Under the pieces are notes generated by a model, which was not told where the DNA came from, made no database searches, and saw only the letters and a program-made list of their open reading frames with translations. A DNA stretch of 64,000 nt, from contig DGRE01000047.1 in the NCBI GenBank assembly GCA_002389905.1, positions 1 through 64,000 on the forward strand, read 5' to 3'. This stretch comes from Hungatella sp. UBA4396. Its GTDB lineage: Bacteria > Bacillota > Clostridia > Lachnospirales > Lachnospiraceae. This document shows positions 16,444-24,474 of this stretch, one piece after another. Made by a program: the position numbers and the translations under genes. Numbering within the stretch: the stretch's first letter is position 1; each line of letters starts with the position of its first letter.

Positions 16444-17466
16444 TCAGCATGCTTCCAGGTCTTTGATAAACCGGCGGCATGCATCTTCCCTGGTAGCCCA
16501 GGAGGTGACCAGACGGATTGCGGTATGGCTGTCATCGATCCGTTCCTGGACAGAGAAAAGATAGTTTTCCTCCAGCTTTGCAATAACCCGGTCAGGGAAG
16601 ATGGGGAAAAGCTGGTTGGTTGAAGAGTCGGAGTAAAAGGAATAACCGCATGCCTCAACTCCTTTTCTGAGAATAGCAGCCATTTCATTGGAATGGGAGG
16701 CCATATCGTAGAAGAGATTGTTCTGGAACAGTTCTTCAAACTGGATTCCTAAAAGCCATCCCTTTGCCAGCATAGCTCCCCGCTGCTTGATCATAAAGCG
16801 GAAGTCAGGCTTTAAATCCGGGTGGCTGATGATCAGGGCTTCTCCAAAGAGGGCGCCGCTTTTGGTGCCTCCGATGTAGAATACGTCTGTCAGCCGGGCG
16901 ATGTCTTCCAGTGTCAAGTCATTGGCAGGGCTTGTAAGAGCAGAGGCCATACGGGCTCCATCCATAAACAGGTACAAGCCTTTTTGGCGGCAGATGCGGT
17001 GAATGGCTTCCAGCTCTGCCTTGGTATACTGGGTTCCGATTTCTGTGGAATTGGATATATAGACCATTTTGGGCTGAACCATGTGTTCATCGGTGTGATG
17101 GTCCAGAGCTTTCTGAATGAGGGCAGGAGTCAGCTTTCCATCCTGGCTTGGCATAGCCAGAACCTTGTGTCCCGAAGCTTCGATGGCACCTGTTTCGTGA
17201 ATGTTGATATGTCCCTTATCTGTGGAAATAACTGCCTGCCAGGGACGGAGGGCAGCTCCTATGGTAATGGTATTTGTCTGGGTGCCGCCTGCAAAGAAAT
17301 GGATGTCCACATCCTCCCGGCGGATTTCATCCATGATAAGTCTTTTTGCATGGCTGCAGTGGCTGTCCAGGCCGTATCCGGTATTCTGTGTTAAGTTGGC
17401 ATTCATCATGGCTTCCAGGATCTTTGGGTGAGCGCCTTCGCTGTAATCGTTGTTAAAGCTGTACAT
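16444..17466 (-). CDS. Threonine aldolase-like PLP enzyme (beta-eliminating lyase family)
   Basis: A 340-residue fold-type I PLP enzyme of the low-specificity threonine aldolase family, which splits threonine or allo-threonine into glycine and acetaldehyde. Seen: NNDYSEGAHPKILEAM at the N-terminus, FFAGGTQTNTITIGAALR, the ETGAIE segment, LFMDGARMASA with the PLP-binding Asp, and FYIGGTKSGALFGEALI with the PLP lysine. The start is the ATG at 17466, 7 nt after AGGAGG; longer open reading upstream is not coding-like. A promoter lies at 17502-17530. The exact substrate is inferred from family only. Confidence 0.88.
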   Translation of the reverse strand: MYSFNNDYSEGAHPKILEAMMNANLTQNTGYGLDSHCSHAKRLIMDEIRREDVDIHFFAGGTQTNTITIGAALRPWQAVISTDKGHINIHETGAIEASGHKVLAMPSQDGKLTPALIQKALDHHTDEHMVQPKMVYISNSTEIGTQYTKAELEAIHRICRQKGLYLFMDGARMASALTSPANDLTLEDIARLTDVFYIGGTKSGALFGEALIISHPDLKPDFRFMIKQRGAMLAKGWLLGIQFEELFQNNLFYDMASHSNEMAAILRKGVEACGYSFYSDSSTNQLFPIFPDRVIAKLEENYLFSVQERIDDSHTAIRLVTSWATREDACRRFIKDLEAC

Positions 17467-17501
17467 AGTAATTCCTCCTGCTGTTTCATTGTATAAAACG
17501 T

Positions 17502-17530
17502 ATAATATAACAAATAGAAGGGAATTACAA
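17502..17530 (-). promoter_or_regulatory. Promoter of the aldolase-like gene
   Basis: On the minus strand TTGTAA (17530-17525), 17-nt spacer, TATTAT (17507-17502), about 35 nt before the start codon. Confidence 0.6.
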
Positions 17531-17560
17531 TATATTTGTAAAAAAGGGGCCGGGAATCGT

Positions 17561-17610
17561 AAGGTGAATTCGCCTGGCGGGCAAAGAGAGGACCCCCTTA
17601 GGGGTGGCAA
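17561..17610. repeat. 50-nt dispersed element, copy A
   Basis: 38 of 50 positions are identical, without gaps, to 34101-34150. Both copies contain GGGCAAAGAGA and CCCCCT and can form an outer 4-bp stem (here CGCC 17571-17574 with GGTG 17603-17606). Both also form an inner GG-x-GGG/CCC-x-CT stem. It lies in the divergent gap between the aldolase-like gene and uvrB, upstream of the minus-strand promoter. Confidence 0.6.
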
Positions 17611-17637
17611 AAACAGAACAGATGTTCATAGAATAGC

Positions 17638-17666
17638 TATACATTTTTGCCCTCCTGTGGTATAAT
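17638..17666 (+). promoter_or_regulatory. uvrB promoter (extended -10)
   Basis: TATACA (17638-17643), 17-nt spacer, TATAAT (17661-17666) preceded by TG plus one base. No SOS operator is recognised here. Confidence 0.7.
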
Positions 17667-17721
17667 TGGCGGAAAAGGTAGAATGATAACGTGTGTGGGA
17701 TTCATAAAGGAGGAAGCTTTC

Positions 17722-19710
17722 ATGGATCATTTTGAATTAGTATCGGAATACGCCCCAACCGGCGACCAGCCCCAGGCCATCAAGGAGCTGGTCAAGGGCT
17801 TTAAAGAAGGAAATCAGTTTGAGACATTGCTTGGAGTCACCGGTTCTGGTAAGACCTTTACCATGGCAAATGTCATTAAGGAGCTGAACAAGCCGACCCT
17901 TATCATCGCTCATAATAAAACGTTGGCGGCCCAGCTTTACAGTGAATTTAAAGAATTCTTCCCCAATAATGCGGTGGAATATTTTGTGTCCTACTATGAT
18001 TATTACCAGCCGGAAGCATATGTACCTTCGACGGATACTTACATTGAAAAGGACTCTGCCATCAATGATGAGATTGACAAGCTGCGCCATTCTGCCACGG
18101 CTGCCCTTTCCGAGCGGCGGGATGTGATTATTGTGGCCTCGGTGTCCTGTATCTATGGCCTGGGAAGCCCTATCGATTATCAGGAAATGGTCATTTCCTT
18201 AAGGCCGGGCATGATCAAGGACCGGGATGAGGTGATTCATAAGCTGATCGACATTCAGTATGACCGGAATGATATGGATTTTAAGCGTGGTACTTTCCGG
18301 GTCAGGGGAGATGTGGTGGAGATTTTCCCGGCTTATTCCGGCAGTGAGGCATACCGGGTGGAATTTTTCGGTGATGAGGTGGACAGGATTACAGAAATTG
18401 ACACCCTGACAGGGGAAATACGGGCGGAGCTGGGTCATGTGGCTGTTTTCCCGGCATCTCATTACGTTGTTTCCAAGGATAAGATGGAGGCCGCCACCCA
18501 GACCATTCTGGAGGAGTTAAAGGAGCAGGTAGCTTATTTTAAAAGCGAGGATAAGCTTTTAGAGGCCCAGAGAATTTCAGAGCGGACCAACTTTGATGTG
18601 GAGATGATGAAGGAGACGGGATTTTGTTCAGGAATTGAAAACTATTCCCGGCATTTGACCGGAGGGAAGGAAGGAGAACCTGCTTTTACATTGATCGACT
18701 ATTTTCCTGAGGATTTTCTGATCATTGTGGATGAGTCCCACATCACCCTTCCTCAGGTCCGGGGCATGTATGCAGGGGACCGCTCCAGAAAGACGACTTT
18801 AGTTAATTACGGCTTCCGCCTTCCCTCTGCTCTTGACAACCGTCCCCTGAATTTTGGGGAATTTGAGGCAAAGATCAATCAGATGATGTTCGTGTCCGCC
18901 ACACCTTCCGTTTATGAGGCAGAGCACGAGCTTTTAAGAGTAGAACAGATTATCCGGCCTACAGGGCTTTTGGACCCTGAAATCGACGTGAGGCCGGTTC
19001 AGGGCCAGATTGATGACCTGGTTTCCGAGGTGAATAAGGAAGTAGCTAATAAAAATAAAATACTGATCACAACCCTGACCAAGAGGATGGCAGAGGATCT
19101 GACGGATTACATGAGAGAAGTGGGAATCCGGGTAAAGTATCTTCATTCCGACATTGACACTCTGGAGCGGTCTGAGATCATCCGGGACATGCGTCTGGAT
19201 GTGTTTGATGTGCTGGTGGGAATCAACCTGCTTCGTGAGGGACTTGATATTCCGGAAATTACCCTGGTGGCTATTCTGGATGCAGATAAGGAAGGCTTCC
19301 TCCGTTCTGAGACTTCATTGATCCAGACCGTGGGGCGGGCGGCCAGAAACTCTGACGGACATGTAATCATGTATGCGGATAAGGTGACGGATTCTATGAG
19401 GGTGGCTATAGAAGAAACCAACAGAAGAAGGGCCATTCAGCAGAAGTACAATGAAGAGCATGGGATTACGCCTACGACTATTAAGAAAGCTGTCCGCGAC
19501 TTAATTGCTATTTCAAAGGCGGCCATAGAAGGAGAGAAGGACTTTAAGAAAGATCCGGAGTCCATGGATGGAAAGGAACTGGAGAAGCTTGCCAAGGAGC
19601 TTACCAAGAAGATGCACCAGGCTGCGGCAGAACTGAACTTTGAGGAAGCGGCAAGACTCCGCGACCGGATGGTGGAAGTAAAGAAGCTGCTGCGGGATAT
19701 GGAAGATTGA
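17722..19710 (+). CDS. uvrB: Excinuclease ABC subunit UvrB
   Basis: The damage-verification helicase-like subunit of nucleotide excision repair, which works with UvrA and UvrC in the cytoplasm. The 662-residue length is normal. Seen: Walker A GVTGSGKTF, the beta-hairpin region YYDYYQPEAYVP that clamps DNA, DESH (Walker B), helicase motifs V and VI (GLDIPEITLVAILDADKEGFLRS; QTVGRAARN), and the C-terminal UVR domain (AAELNFEEAARLRDRM) that binds UvrC. The start ATG 17722 follows AAAGGAGG. uvrA is not next to it in this window. Confidence 0.97.
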   Translation: MDHFELVSEYAPTGDQPQAIKELVKGFKEGNQFETLLGVTGSGKTFTMANVIKELNKPTLIIAHNKTLAAQLYSEFKEFFPNNAVEYFVSYYDYYQPEAYVPSTDTYIEKDSAINDEIDKLRHSATAALSERRDVIIVASVSCIYGLGSPIDYQEMVISLRPGMIKDRDEVIHKLIDIQYDRNDMDFKRGTFRVRGDVVEIFPAYSGSEAYRVEFFGDEVDRITEIDTLTGEIRAELGHVAVFPASHYVVSKDKMEAATQTILEELKEQVAYFKSEDKLLEAQRISERTNFDVEMMKETGFCSGIENYSRHLTGGKEGEPAFTLIDYFPEDFLIIVDESHITLPQVRGMYAGDRSRKTTLVNYGFRLPSALDNRPLNFGEFEAKINQMMFVSATPSVYEAEHELLRVEQIIRPTGLLDPEIDVRPVQGQIDDLVSEVNKEVANKNKILITTLTKRMAEDLTDYMREVGIRVKYLHSDIDTLERSEIIRDMRLDVFDVLVGINLLREGLDIPEITLVAILDADKEGFLRSETSLIQTVGRAARNSDGHVIMYADKVTDSMRVAIEETNRRRAIQQKYNEEHGITPTTIKKAVRDLIAISKAAIEGEKDFKKDPESMDGKELEKLAKELTKKMHQAAAELNFEEAARLRDRMVEVKKLLRDMED

Positions 19711-19718
19711 TAATAACG

Positions 19719-19747
19719 TTGACAATAATTTTCAATAAGGGTAAAAT
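19719..19747 (+). promoter_or_regulatory. feoAB promoter
   Basis: TTGACA (19719-19724), 17-nt spacer, TAAAAT (19742-19747), about 70 nt before feoA. Confidence 0.85.
19720..19734 (+). promoter_or_regulatory. Fur-like operator over the feoAB promoter
   Basis: TGACAAT-A-ATTTTCA matches the 7-1-7 Fur-family inverted repeat TGATAAT-N-ATTATCA at 12 of 14 positions and overlaps the -35 box and spacer. Repression of ferrous iron uptake by iron-loaded Fur is expected. Confidence 0.65.
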
Positions 19748-19818
19748 CTCTGTGGATGCAGTCTGTGGCAGAGCCATGACGGACGAAAGTAAAAAGTACT
19801 GTCCAGAGGAGATTATTG

Positions 19819-20052
19819 ATGAAGCTTTATGAAGGGGAAATAGGAAAAACCTATATTGTTTACAGTGTCATGGTGAAGAATGCCGTTACGAGACGGCTGG
19901 AGGCTTTGGGGGTCAATGAGATGACGCCTGTTGTCCTTATGAATAAAAAAGGAAAGGGTACTGTCATTATTAAGGTCAGAGGCACCCGCCTTGCCCTTGG
20001 AAGAAGAATTTCAGAGGGAATTGAAATAAGGGAGGCCGTAAACCATGAGTGA
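19819..20052 (+). CDS. feoA: Ferrous iron transport protein FeoA
   Basis: A 77-residue SH3-like cytoplasmic protein that supports FeoB-mediated Fe(II) uptake. The family pattern VKNAVTRRLEALGVNEMTPVVLMNKKGKG and the ending VKVRGTRLALGRRISEGIEI-type segment are visible. The ATG at 19819 is chosen, 7 nt after AGAGGAG; a TTG directly before it would add one residue. It overlaps feoB by 8 nt. The Fur-like operator and promoter upstream indicate iron control. Confidence 0.92.
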   Translation: MKLYEGEIGKTYIVYSVMVKNAVTRRLEALGVNEMTPVVLMNKKGKGTVIIKVRGTRLALGRRISEGIEIREAVNHE

Positions 20053-22042
20053 AGATAATAAGATGATACGGGTCGGGTTTGTAGGAAACCCCAACTGCGG
20101 AAAGACCACCTTATTTAATGCATTTACAGGTGCCAAGCTGAAGGTGGCTAACTGGCCCGGCGTTACGGTGGAGAGAGTTGAGGGAATGACCTCTTATAAG
20201 GGCTGTTCCCTTCAGATGATCGACACTCCGGGGATTTACAGTCTGACCTGTTATACCATAGAAGAAAAGGTGACCAGGAAATGCCTGGAGGATGGGGAAG
20301 TGGATGTGATCGTCAATGTGGTGGACGCCTCTTCCCTGGAACGGAATCTGTATCTGACCCTTCAGCTTCTGGAGCTGAAAAAGCCCGTCATACTGGCTCT
20401 TAATATGATGGATATTGTGGAAGAGCGGGGGATGGAAATTGACTTGCACCGCCTTCCTGAAATGCTGGGCTCCATTCCGGTGGTTCCGGTGTCTGCCAGA
20501 AAGCGGACCGGACTTGATGTACTCCTTCATGCGGTGATTCATCACTATGAGGAAGGGCCTCAGGGCGTAGTGGTGAATTACAGCCCTAAAATTGAGAACA
20601 AGATTTCCAAAATCGAGACAGTATTGAAGGCCCATTATGGCAATCTGGACAATTTGAGATGGCATGCCATTAAGCTTCTGGAATATGACGAAGAGGTCTG
20701 CAAGGACCATCCGGTGAACTTGACCAATATCATTGACCGCAATTATGAGAAGGAAATTATTAACGAGAAATACGATTACATAGAGGGGATTATCAGCGAA
20801 TGCCTGGTGAATAAGGAGCAGAAGGCCGCATTTACGGATAAAATCGACCAATACCTGACTCATCCCTTCTGGGGAGTGCCTATATTCCTGGGAATCATGG
20901 CTTTGGTGTTCTTTTTGACCTTTACTGTGGGAGACTTTTTAAAGGGGTATTTTGAAACAGCTCTCGATGGGTTTTCCGGGCTGATGCTGGGCCTGATGGA
21001 AGGAATTGAGGCGGCTCCCTGGGTTATATCCCTGGTGGTGAATGGAATTGTGGCCGGTGTGGGAGGGATTCTCACCTTTCTTCCCAATATTTTTATTCTG
21101 TTCCTTGCCCTTGCATTTTTGGAGGACAGCGGATATATGGCCAGAGTGGCTTATGTGATGAATGAAATTATGGGCAGGGTAGGACTTTCGGGAAAGGCGT
21201 TTCTTCCCATGCTTTTGGGATTTGGCTGTACGGTTCCGGCTGTTATGGCCACCAGGGCTCTTCCAAGCGAAAAGGATAGAAAGAGGACTATTTTTATCAC
21301 GCCCTTTATGTCCTGTTCGGCAAGGCTTCCCATATACGTTCTCTTTTCTCAGACGTTTTTCCCTGGTCACGCCATGGCAGCAGCCTATTCCCTGTATCTG
21401 GTGGGTCTGGCGGCGGCTATTGTGATCGCTTATGTGACCCACCGGATGGGAAAGGAAATGGATCAGGACGCTCTTTTGATTGAGCTTCCCGAGTATAAGA
21501 CTCCCAATGGGAGGACGGTAGTCATCTATGTGTGGGATAAGGTAAAGGATTATCTGGGAAAGGCCGGAACAACGATCTTTCTGGCCTCCATTGTCCTGTG
21601 GGTTGTGCTGAATATTGGGCCTTCCGGATTTGTTACGGATGTATCGGAAAGCCTTGCCGCCATAACCGGGCAGGTTCTGGTTCCGGTGCTCCGCCCTGCC
21701 GGTCTTGGTGACTGGAGGATTGCGGTAGCCTTAATTTCCGGATTGTCTGCCAAGGAAGTGGTGGTTTCCAGCTTTTCCGTGCTGTTTGGAATCAGCAATA
21801 TCAACTCTGCCGCAGGAATGGAAAGCCTTTCGGGAATTCTGGGAGGTGTTGGGTTTGGGGCCGTAAACGCCTATGCCCTGATGATTTTCTGTCTTTTGTA
21901 TTCGCCCTGTATTGCGGCGGTTGCTACGATTAAAAGAGAAACCCATTCTTTTAAATGGACGGCAGGCATGGTGCTTTTCCAGATTGCAGTTGCCTGGGGC
22001 GCTGCGGTGCTGGTATTTCAGGCGGGAAGTCTGATTTTTTAA
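20045..22042 (+). CDS. feoB: Ferrous iron transport protein FeoB
   Basis: A 665-residue Fe(II) transporter with an N-terminal GTPase domain: G1 GNPNCGKTT at residues 14-22, G3 DTPGIY, G4 NMMD, G5 SARKRTG. A guanine-dissociation-inhibitor-like spacer comes next, followed by the membrane domain with two Gate motifs (about residues 270-665; AFLPMLLGFGCTVPAVMATRAL is the conserved cysteine-containing pore segment). Typical FeoBs are 650-770 residues. No feoC follows. It is translationally coupled to feoA. The next gene starts 21 nt later and may be co-transcribed. Confidence 0.95.
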   Translation: MSEDNKMIRVGFVGNPNCGKTTLFNAFTGAKLKVANWPGVTVERVEGMTSYKGCSLQMIDTPGIYSLTCYTIEEKVTRKCLEDGEVDVIVNVVDASSLERNLYLTLQLLELKKPVILALNMMDIVEERGMEIDLHRLPEMLGSIPVVPVSARKRTGLDVLLHAVIHHYEEGPQGVVVNYSPKIENKISKIETVLKAHYGNLDNLRWHAIKLLEYDEEVCKDHPVNLTNIIDRNYEKEIINEKYDYIEGIISECLVNKEQKAAFTDKIDQYLTHPFWGVPIFLGIMALVFFLTFTVGDFLKGYFETALDGFSGLMLGLMEGIEAAPWVISLVVNGIVAGVGGILTFLPNIFILFLALAFLEDSGYMARVAYVMNEIMGRVGLSGKAFLPMLLGFGCTVPAVMATRALPSEKDRKRTIFITPFMSCSARLPIYVLFSQTFFPGHAMAAAYSLYLVGLAAAIVIAYVTHRMGKEMDQDALLIELPEYKTPNGRTVVIYVWDKVKDYLGKAGTTIFLASIVLWVVLNIGPSGFVTDVSESLAAITGQVLVPVLRPAGLGDWRIAVALISGLSAKEVVVSSFSVLFGISNINSAAGMESLSGILGGVGFGAVNAYALMIFCLLYSPCIAAVATIKRETHSFKWTAGMVLFQIAVAWGAAVLVFQAGSLIF

Positions 22043-22063
22043 GAAAAGAGCAGAGGAAAAAAT

Positions 22064-22843
22064 ATGAATGATAAACTGCTTGTGGAAACCGCAGTTTTAG
22101 CAGGCGAGATCATGTTGATAAGCGGTGCGGAAATTTACCGGGTGGAGACTACGATTGATCATATTCTGAGAAAATCGGGCCGGGATACGGCGGAGGCCAT
22201 TGTGTTTTCCACAGGTATTTTTGCATCTCTCAACGATTCTTCCATTGAAGCCATTACAATAGCCAGAAGGGTGTCCGGGAGGTCTACCAACTTAAATAAG
22301 GTGTATCTGGTCAATGATGTATCCAGGAAGCTTTGCCAGGACTTGATAACGGTAGAGGAAGCTCACCGCATGCTGAAAGAGATAAGTCATACGGTTCAGT
22401 ATGGGAGAAGATTAAAGGATATCGGAGTGGTGGGCGTGGCCTTGTTTTTCACCCTTCTTTTGGGAGGAGGAGTCAGGGAATGCGCTGCCGCTGCTGTAAC
22501 GGGAATTGTGCTGGCCGCTTCTATGGAGGGGGCTTTCAAGATTCGTCTCAACGACTTTTGCGTCAATGGGGTCTGCGCCTGCTTAATCGCCGTCACTGCC
22601 CTTTTGATGGAACATCTGTTCATGCCTGGAATGAAAAGCGATATTGTCATCATCGGTGCCATCATGCCTCTGGTTCCCGGCATGATATTTACGACCGCTA
22701 TCAGGGATACTTTAAATGGTGATTTTGCTTCCGGAATCTCAAGAATCATGGAAGCGGTGGTAGTCGCTCTGGCGGTTGCCGCCGGAGTGGGAGCCGGAAT
22801 GGGCTTGTTTCAATGGCTGGCAGGAGGTGGGCTTGCATGGTAA
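22064..22843 (+). CDS. Threonine/serine exporter family protein, N-terminal half (ThrE)
   Basis: A 259-residue membrane protein of the ThrE (YjjP-like) family. It has a soluble N-terminal segment (AETAVLAGEIMLISGAEIYRVETTIDHIL) carrying the conserved GAEIYRVE motif, followed by about five membrane helices. In Corynebacterium a single ThrE exports threonine and serine; in many Firmicutes, as here, it is split into this half and a smaller partner encoded next. The stop overlaps the ATG of the partner. Transport of threonine or serine is inferred from family only. An RBS-like AGAGGAAAA precedes the ATG. Confidence 0.85.
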   Translation: MNDKLLVETAVLAGEIMLISGAEIYRVETTIDHILRKSGRDTAEAIVFSTGIFASLNDSSIEAITIARRVSGRSTNLNKVYLVNDVSRKLCQDLITVEEAHRMLKEISHTVQYGRRLKDIGVVGVALFFTLLLGGGVRECAAAAVTGIVLAASMEGAFKIRLNDFCVNGVCACLIAVTALLMEHLFMPGMKSDIVIIGAIMPLVPGMIFTTAIRDTLNGDFASGISRIMEAVVVALAVAAGVGAGMGLFQWLAGGGLAW

Positions 22844-23256
22844 TACAGACAATAGGTGCCTTCCTGGCAGTACTCAGCTTTTCTCTGCTTCTGGAGGTTC
22901 CCAGAAAATATCTGGCTTTGGCGGGAGGTGCAGGGGCAGCAGGCTGGCTGGCCTATCTTTTGGCGGAGTCCTGGTCAGGATCGGTCATAGCAGCAGCCTT
23001 TTTGTCCAGCCTGCTGGTAGCCCTTTTCAGCCATATTTTTGCAAGGGCTTTTAAAGCTCCGGTCACAGTGTTTTTAATTGCGGGAATACTGCCCTCCGTA
23101 CCGGGGGCCTCTATCTACCGCAGTGTTTCTTATGTGATCACCAATGAACCGGAGCTTTCCAGCCGTTATCTGGTGGAGACGCTTCAAATATCCGGCGCCA
23201 TAGCCGTGGCTATTTTTATTATGGATTCTTTGTTCCGATTGGGGCAGAAGAGGTGA
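22837..23256 (+). CDS. Threonine/serine exporter family protein, C-terminal half (ThrE_2)
   Basis: A 139-residue membrane protein with four predicted helices, matching the second half of ThrE (YjjB-like). The PSVPGASIYRSVSYVI segment is the family hallmark. ATG 22837 follows GGAGGTGG and overlaps the preceding stop; a longer reading from 22813 lacks a ribosome binding site. Its 3' end overlaps the convergent DUF5688 gene by 38 nt. Confidence 0.85.
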   Translation: MVIQTIGAFLAVLSFSLLLEVPRKYLALAGGAGAAGWLAYLLAESWSGSVIAAAFLSSLLVALFSHIFARAFKAPVTVFLIAGILPSVPGASIYRSVSYVITNEPELSSRYLVETLQISGAIAVAIFIMDSLFRLGQKR

Positions 23257-24181
23257 ATGCAATGGTTAAGCTGCTTTTGCTTTTAGAATAGTAATAGATG
23301 TGATTGGAGAGGCGGTCTTCCTCAGGAACTTCTTCCTGGTTAATGGAAAAGACAGTATCCGCCAGATCTTCTAAAGAAATAGTATCCCTATAGGGAATAA
23401 TGAGGACTTCGTGAATGCTGGAGGGCAGGATGATTAAATCACTGTCATTGGCGTTGGCGAAGTCTTTTAATATGCCTTCGTAAAAGATGGAGGAAGCTCC
23501 GTTCATCCCTGTGGAATTGGTCAGTACAAACATGGGAGGAGACATAGGAGGAGTATCAAAAAAGTCTTCCAGAGCGCCTTCCAGTTCTTTTTCCAAGGTT
23601 TCTCTGGCAATGTCCGTAATGACCTCGGAAAGGCTTCTGATGCGGGCGGGAAAAAGACGGGGAGTATTTGTTTTGGCCGCCAGGAATAAGTCTTCTGTGG
23701 AAAAGCCCCAGGTGTTTAAGTGGCTGTTGTGGATAAGAGCGGTCATGAGGCTGTCTTCTGTCTTTTGAAGGGACAGGCAGAATACAAGGGCCAGATCCAG
23801 ATCGGAATAAGGGGTGTGGGGAACGGTTTTTAACAATTCTTCATTGGCAGTTTGGTTAATGAGGCGGAAAATGACTTTGCTTTTGACATGGTCCGGCAGC
23901 AACAGATCTTCGAAGGGAGGGGGGACAGGGAGCAGGCTGTCATGATAAAGAGACAGAATGTCGCTTAAAATGTCCTCCAAGGGCCTGCCATAGCGGAATT
24001 CCTGGTAAAACTGGTTTAGATAAATGGTGGGAGCCGACCTTTCCCCGGCCTTTCCAATGCACAGGCCATCTAACAGCAAGCCGTTGTTCTTTTGAACGGA
24101 TTGCAGGGACAGGCTAAATTCTGTTCCAAGTGTTTCCTGTAAGGAATTTTTGACGGTTTCCAGAAATGCTTCGTATACCAT
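23219..24181 (-). CDS. DUF5688 family protein
   Basis: A 320-residue soluble protein of unknown function, with features I recognise from the Lachnospiraceae DUF5688 family. These include an N-terminal segment with APTIYLNQFYQEFRYGRPLEDIL, a helical middle, and a C-terminal beta-rich part (MFVLTNSTGMNGASSIFYEG; DLIILPSSIHEVLIIPY). There is no signal peptide or membrane helix. The start is clear (AAGGAGG 7 nt before ATG 24181), and a promoter lies at 24288-24316. Its last 38 nt overlap the end of the convergent ThrE_2 gene. The function is not known and the context does not suggest one. Confidence 0.75.
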   Translation of the reverse strand: MVYEAFLETVKNSLQETLGTEFSLSLQSVQKNNGLLLDGLCIGKAGERSAPTIYLNQFYQEFRYGRPLEDILSDILSLYHDSLLPVPPPFEDLLLPDHVKSKVIFRLINQTANEELLKTVPHTPYSDLDLALVFCLSLQKTEDSLMTALIHNSHLNTWGFSTEDLFLAAKTNTPRLFPARIRSLSEVITDIARETLEKELEGALEDFFDTPPMSPPMFVLTNSTGMNGASSIFYEGILKDFANANDSDLIILPSSIHEVLIIPYRDTISLEDLADTVFSINQEEVPEEDRLSNHIYYYSKSKSSLTIAFTSSAPIGTKNP

Positions 24182-24287
24182 ATGTATACCTCCTTAGATG
24201 TGATTTATGTAAACTGCATAAGACAGATTACAACAATTTAGAAATGATGCTTCCGGAATCGGAATGCGATGGGATTGAATCTTTTTT

Positions 24288-24316
24288 ATTATAAAGTAGT
24301 TTTGGGAAAATAACAA
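24288..24316 (-). promoter_or_regulatory. Promoter of the DUF5688 gene
   Basis: On the minus strand TTGTTA (24316-24311), 17-nt spacer, TATAAT (24293-24288). Confidence 0.7.
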
Positions 24317-24377
24317 TATAATTTGTAAATTTTTAAATTTTTGTGTCAGATGAGATGTACAGGATGCATAAGAATGC

Positions 24378-24406
24378 TTGATATTAAGGGCTGAAAGATA
24401 TATAAT
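24378..24406 (+). promoter_or_regulatory. Promoter of the GGDEF/HD-GYP gene
   Basis: TTGATA (24378-24383), 17-nt spacer, TATAAT (24401-24406), about 70 nt before the GTG start. Confidence 0.8.
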
Positions 24407-24474
24407 TGTATAAGATAAAAAACATTCCGGCTGTATAAAAATGAAGATGCGGGTGATGTAAAGGGGGCGTTTGT

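Noticed and set aside
16822..17394. 190-codon plus-strand frame opposite the aldolase-like gene
   Set aside because: The minus-strand frame has clear PLP-enzyme motifs, a ribosome binding site and a promoter; the plus frame has none.
17450..17665. Plus-strand open frame in the aldolase-uvrB gap
   Set aside because: It overlaps divergent promoters and the dispersed element; no ribosome binding site and no family match.
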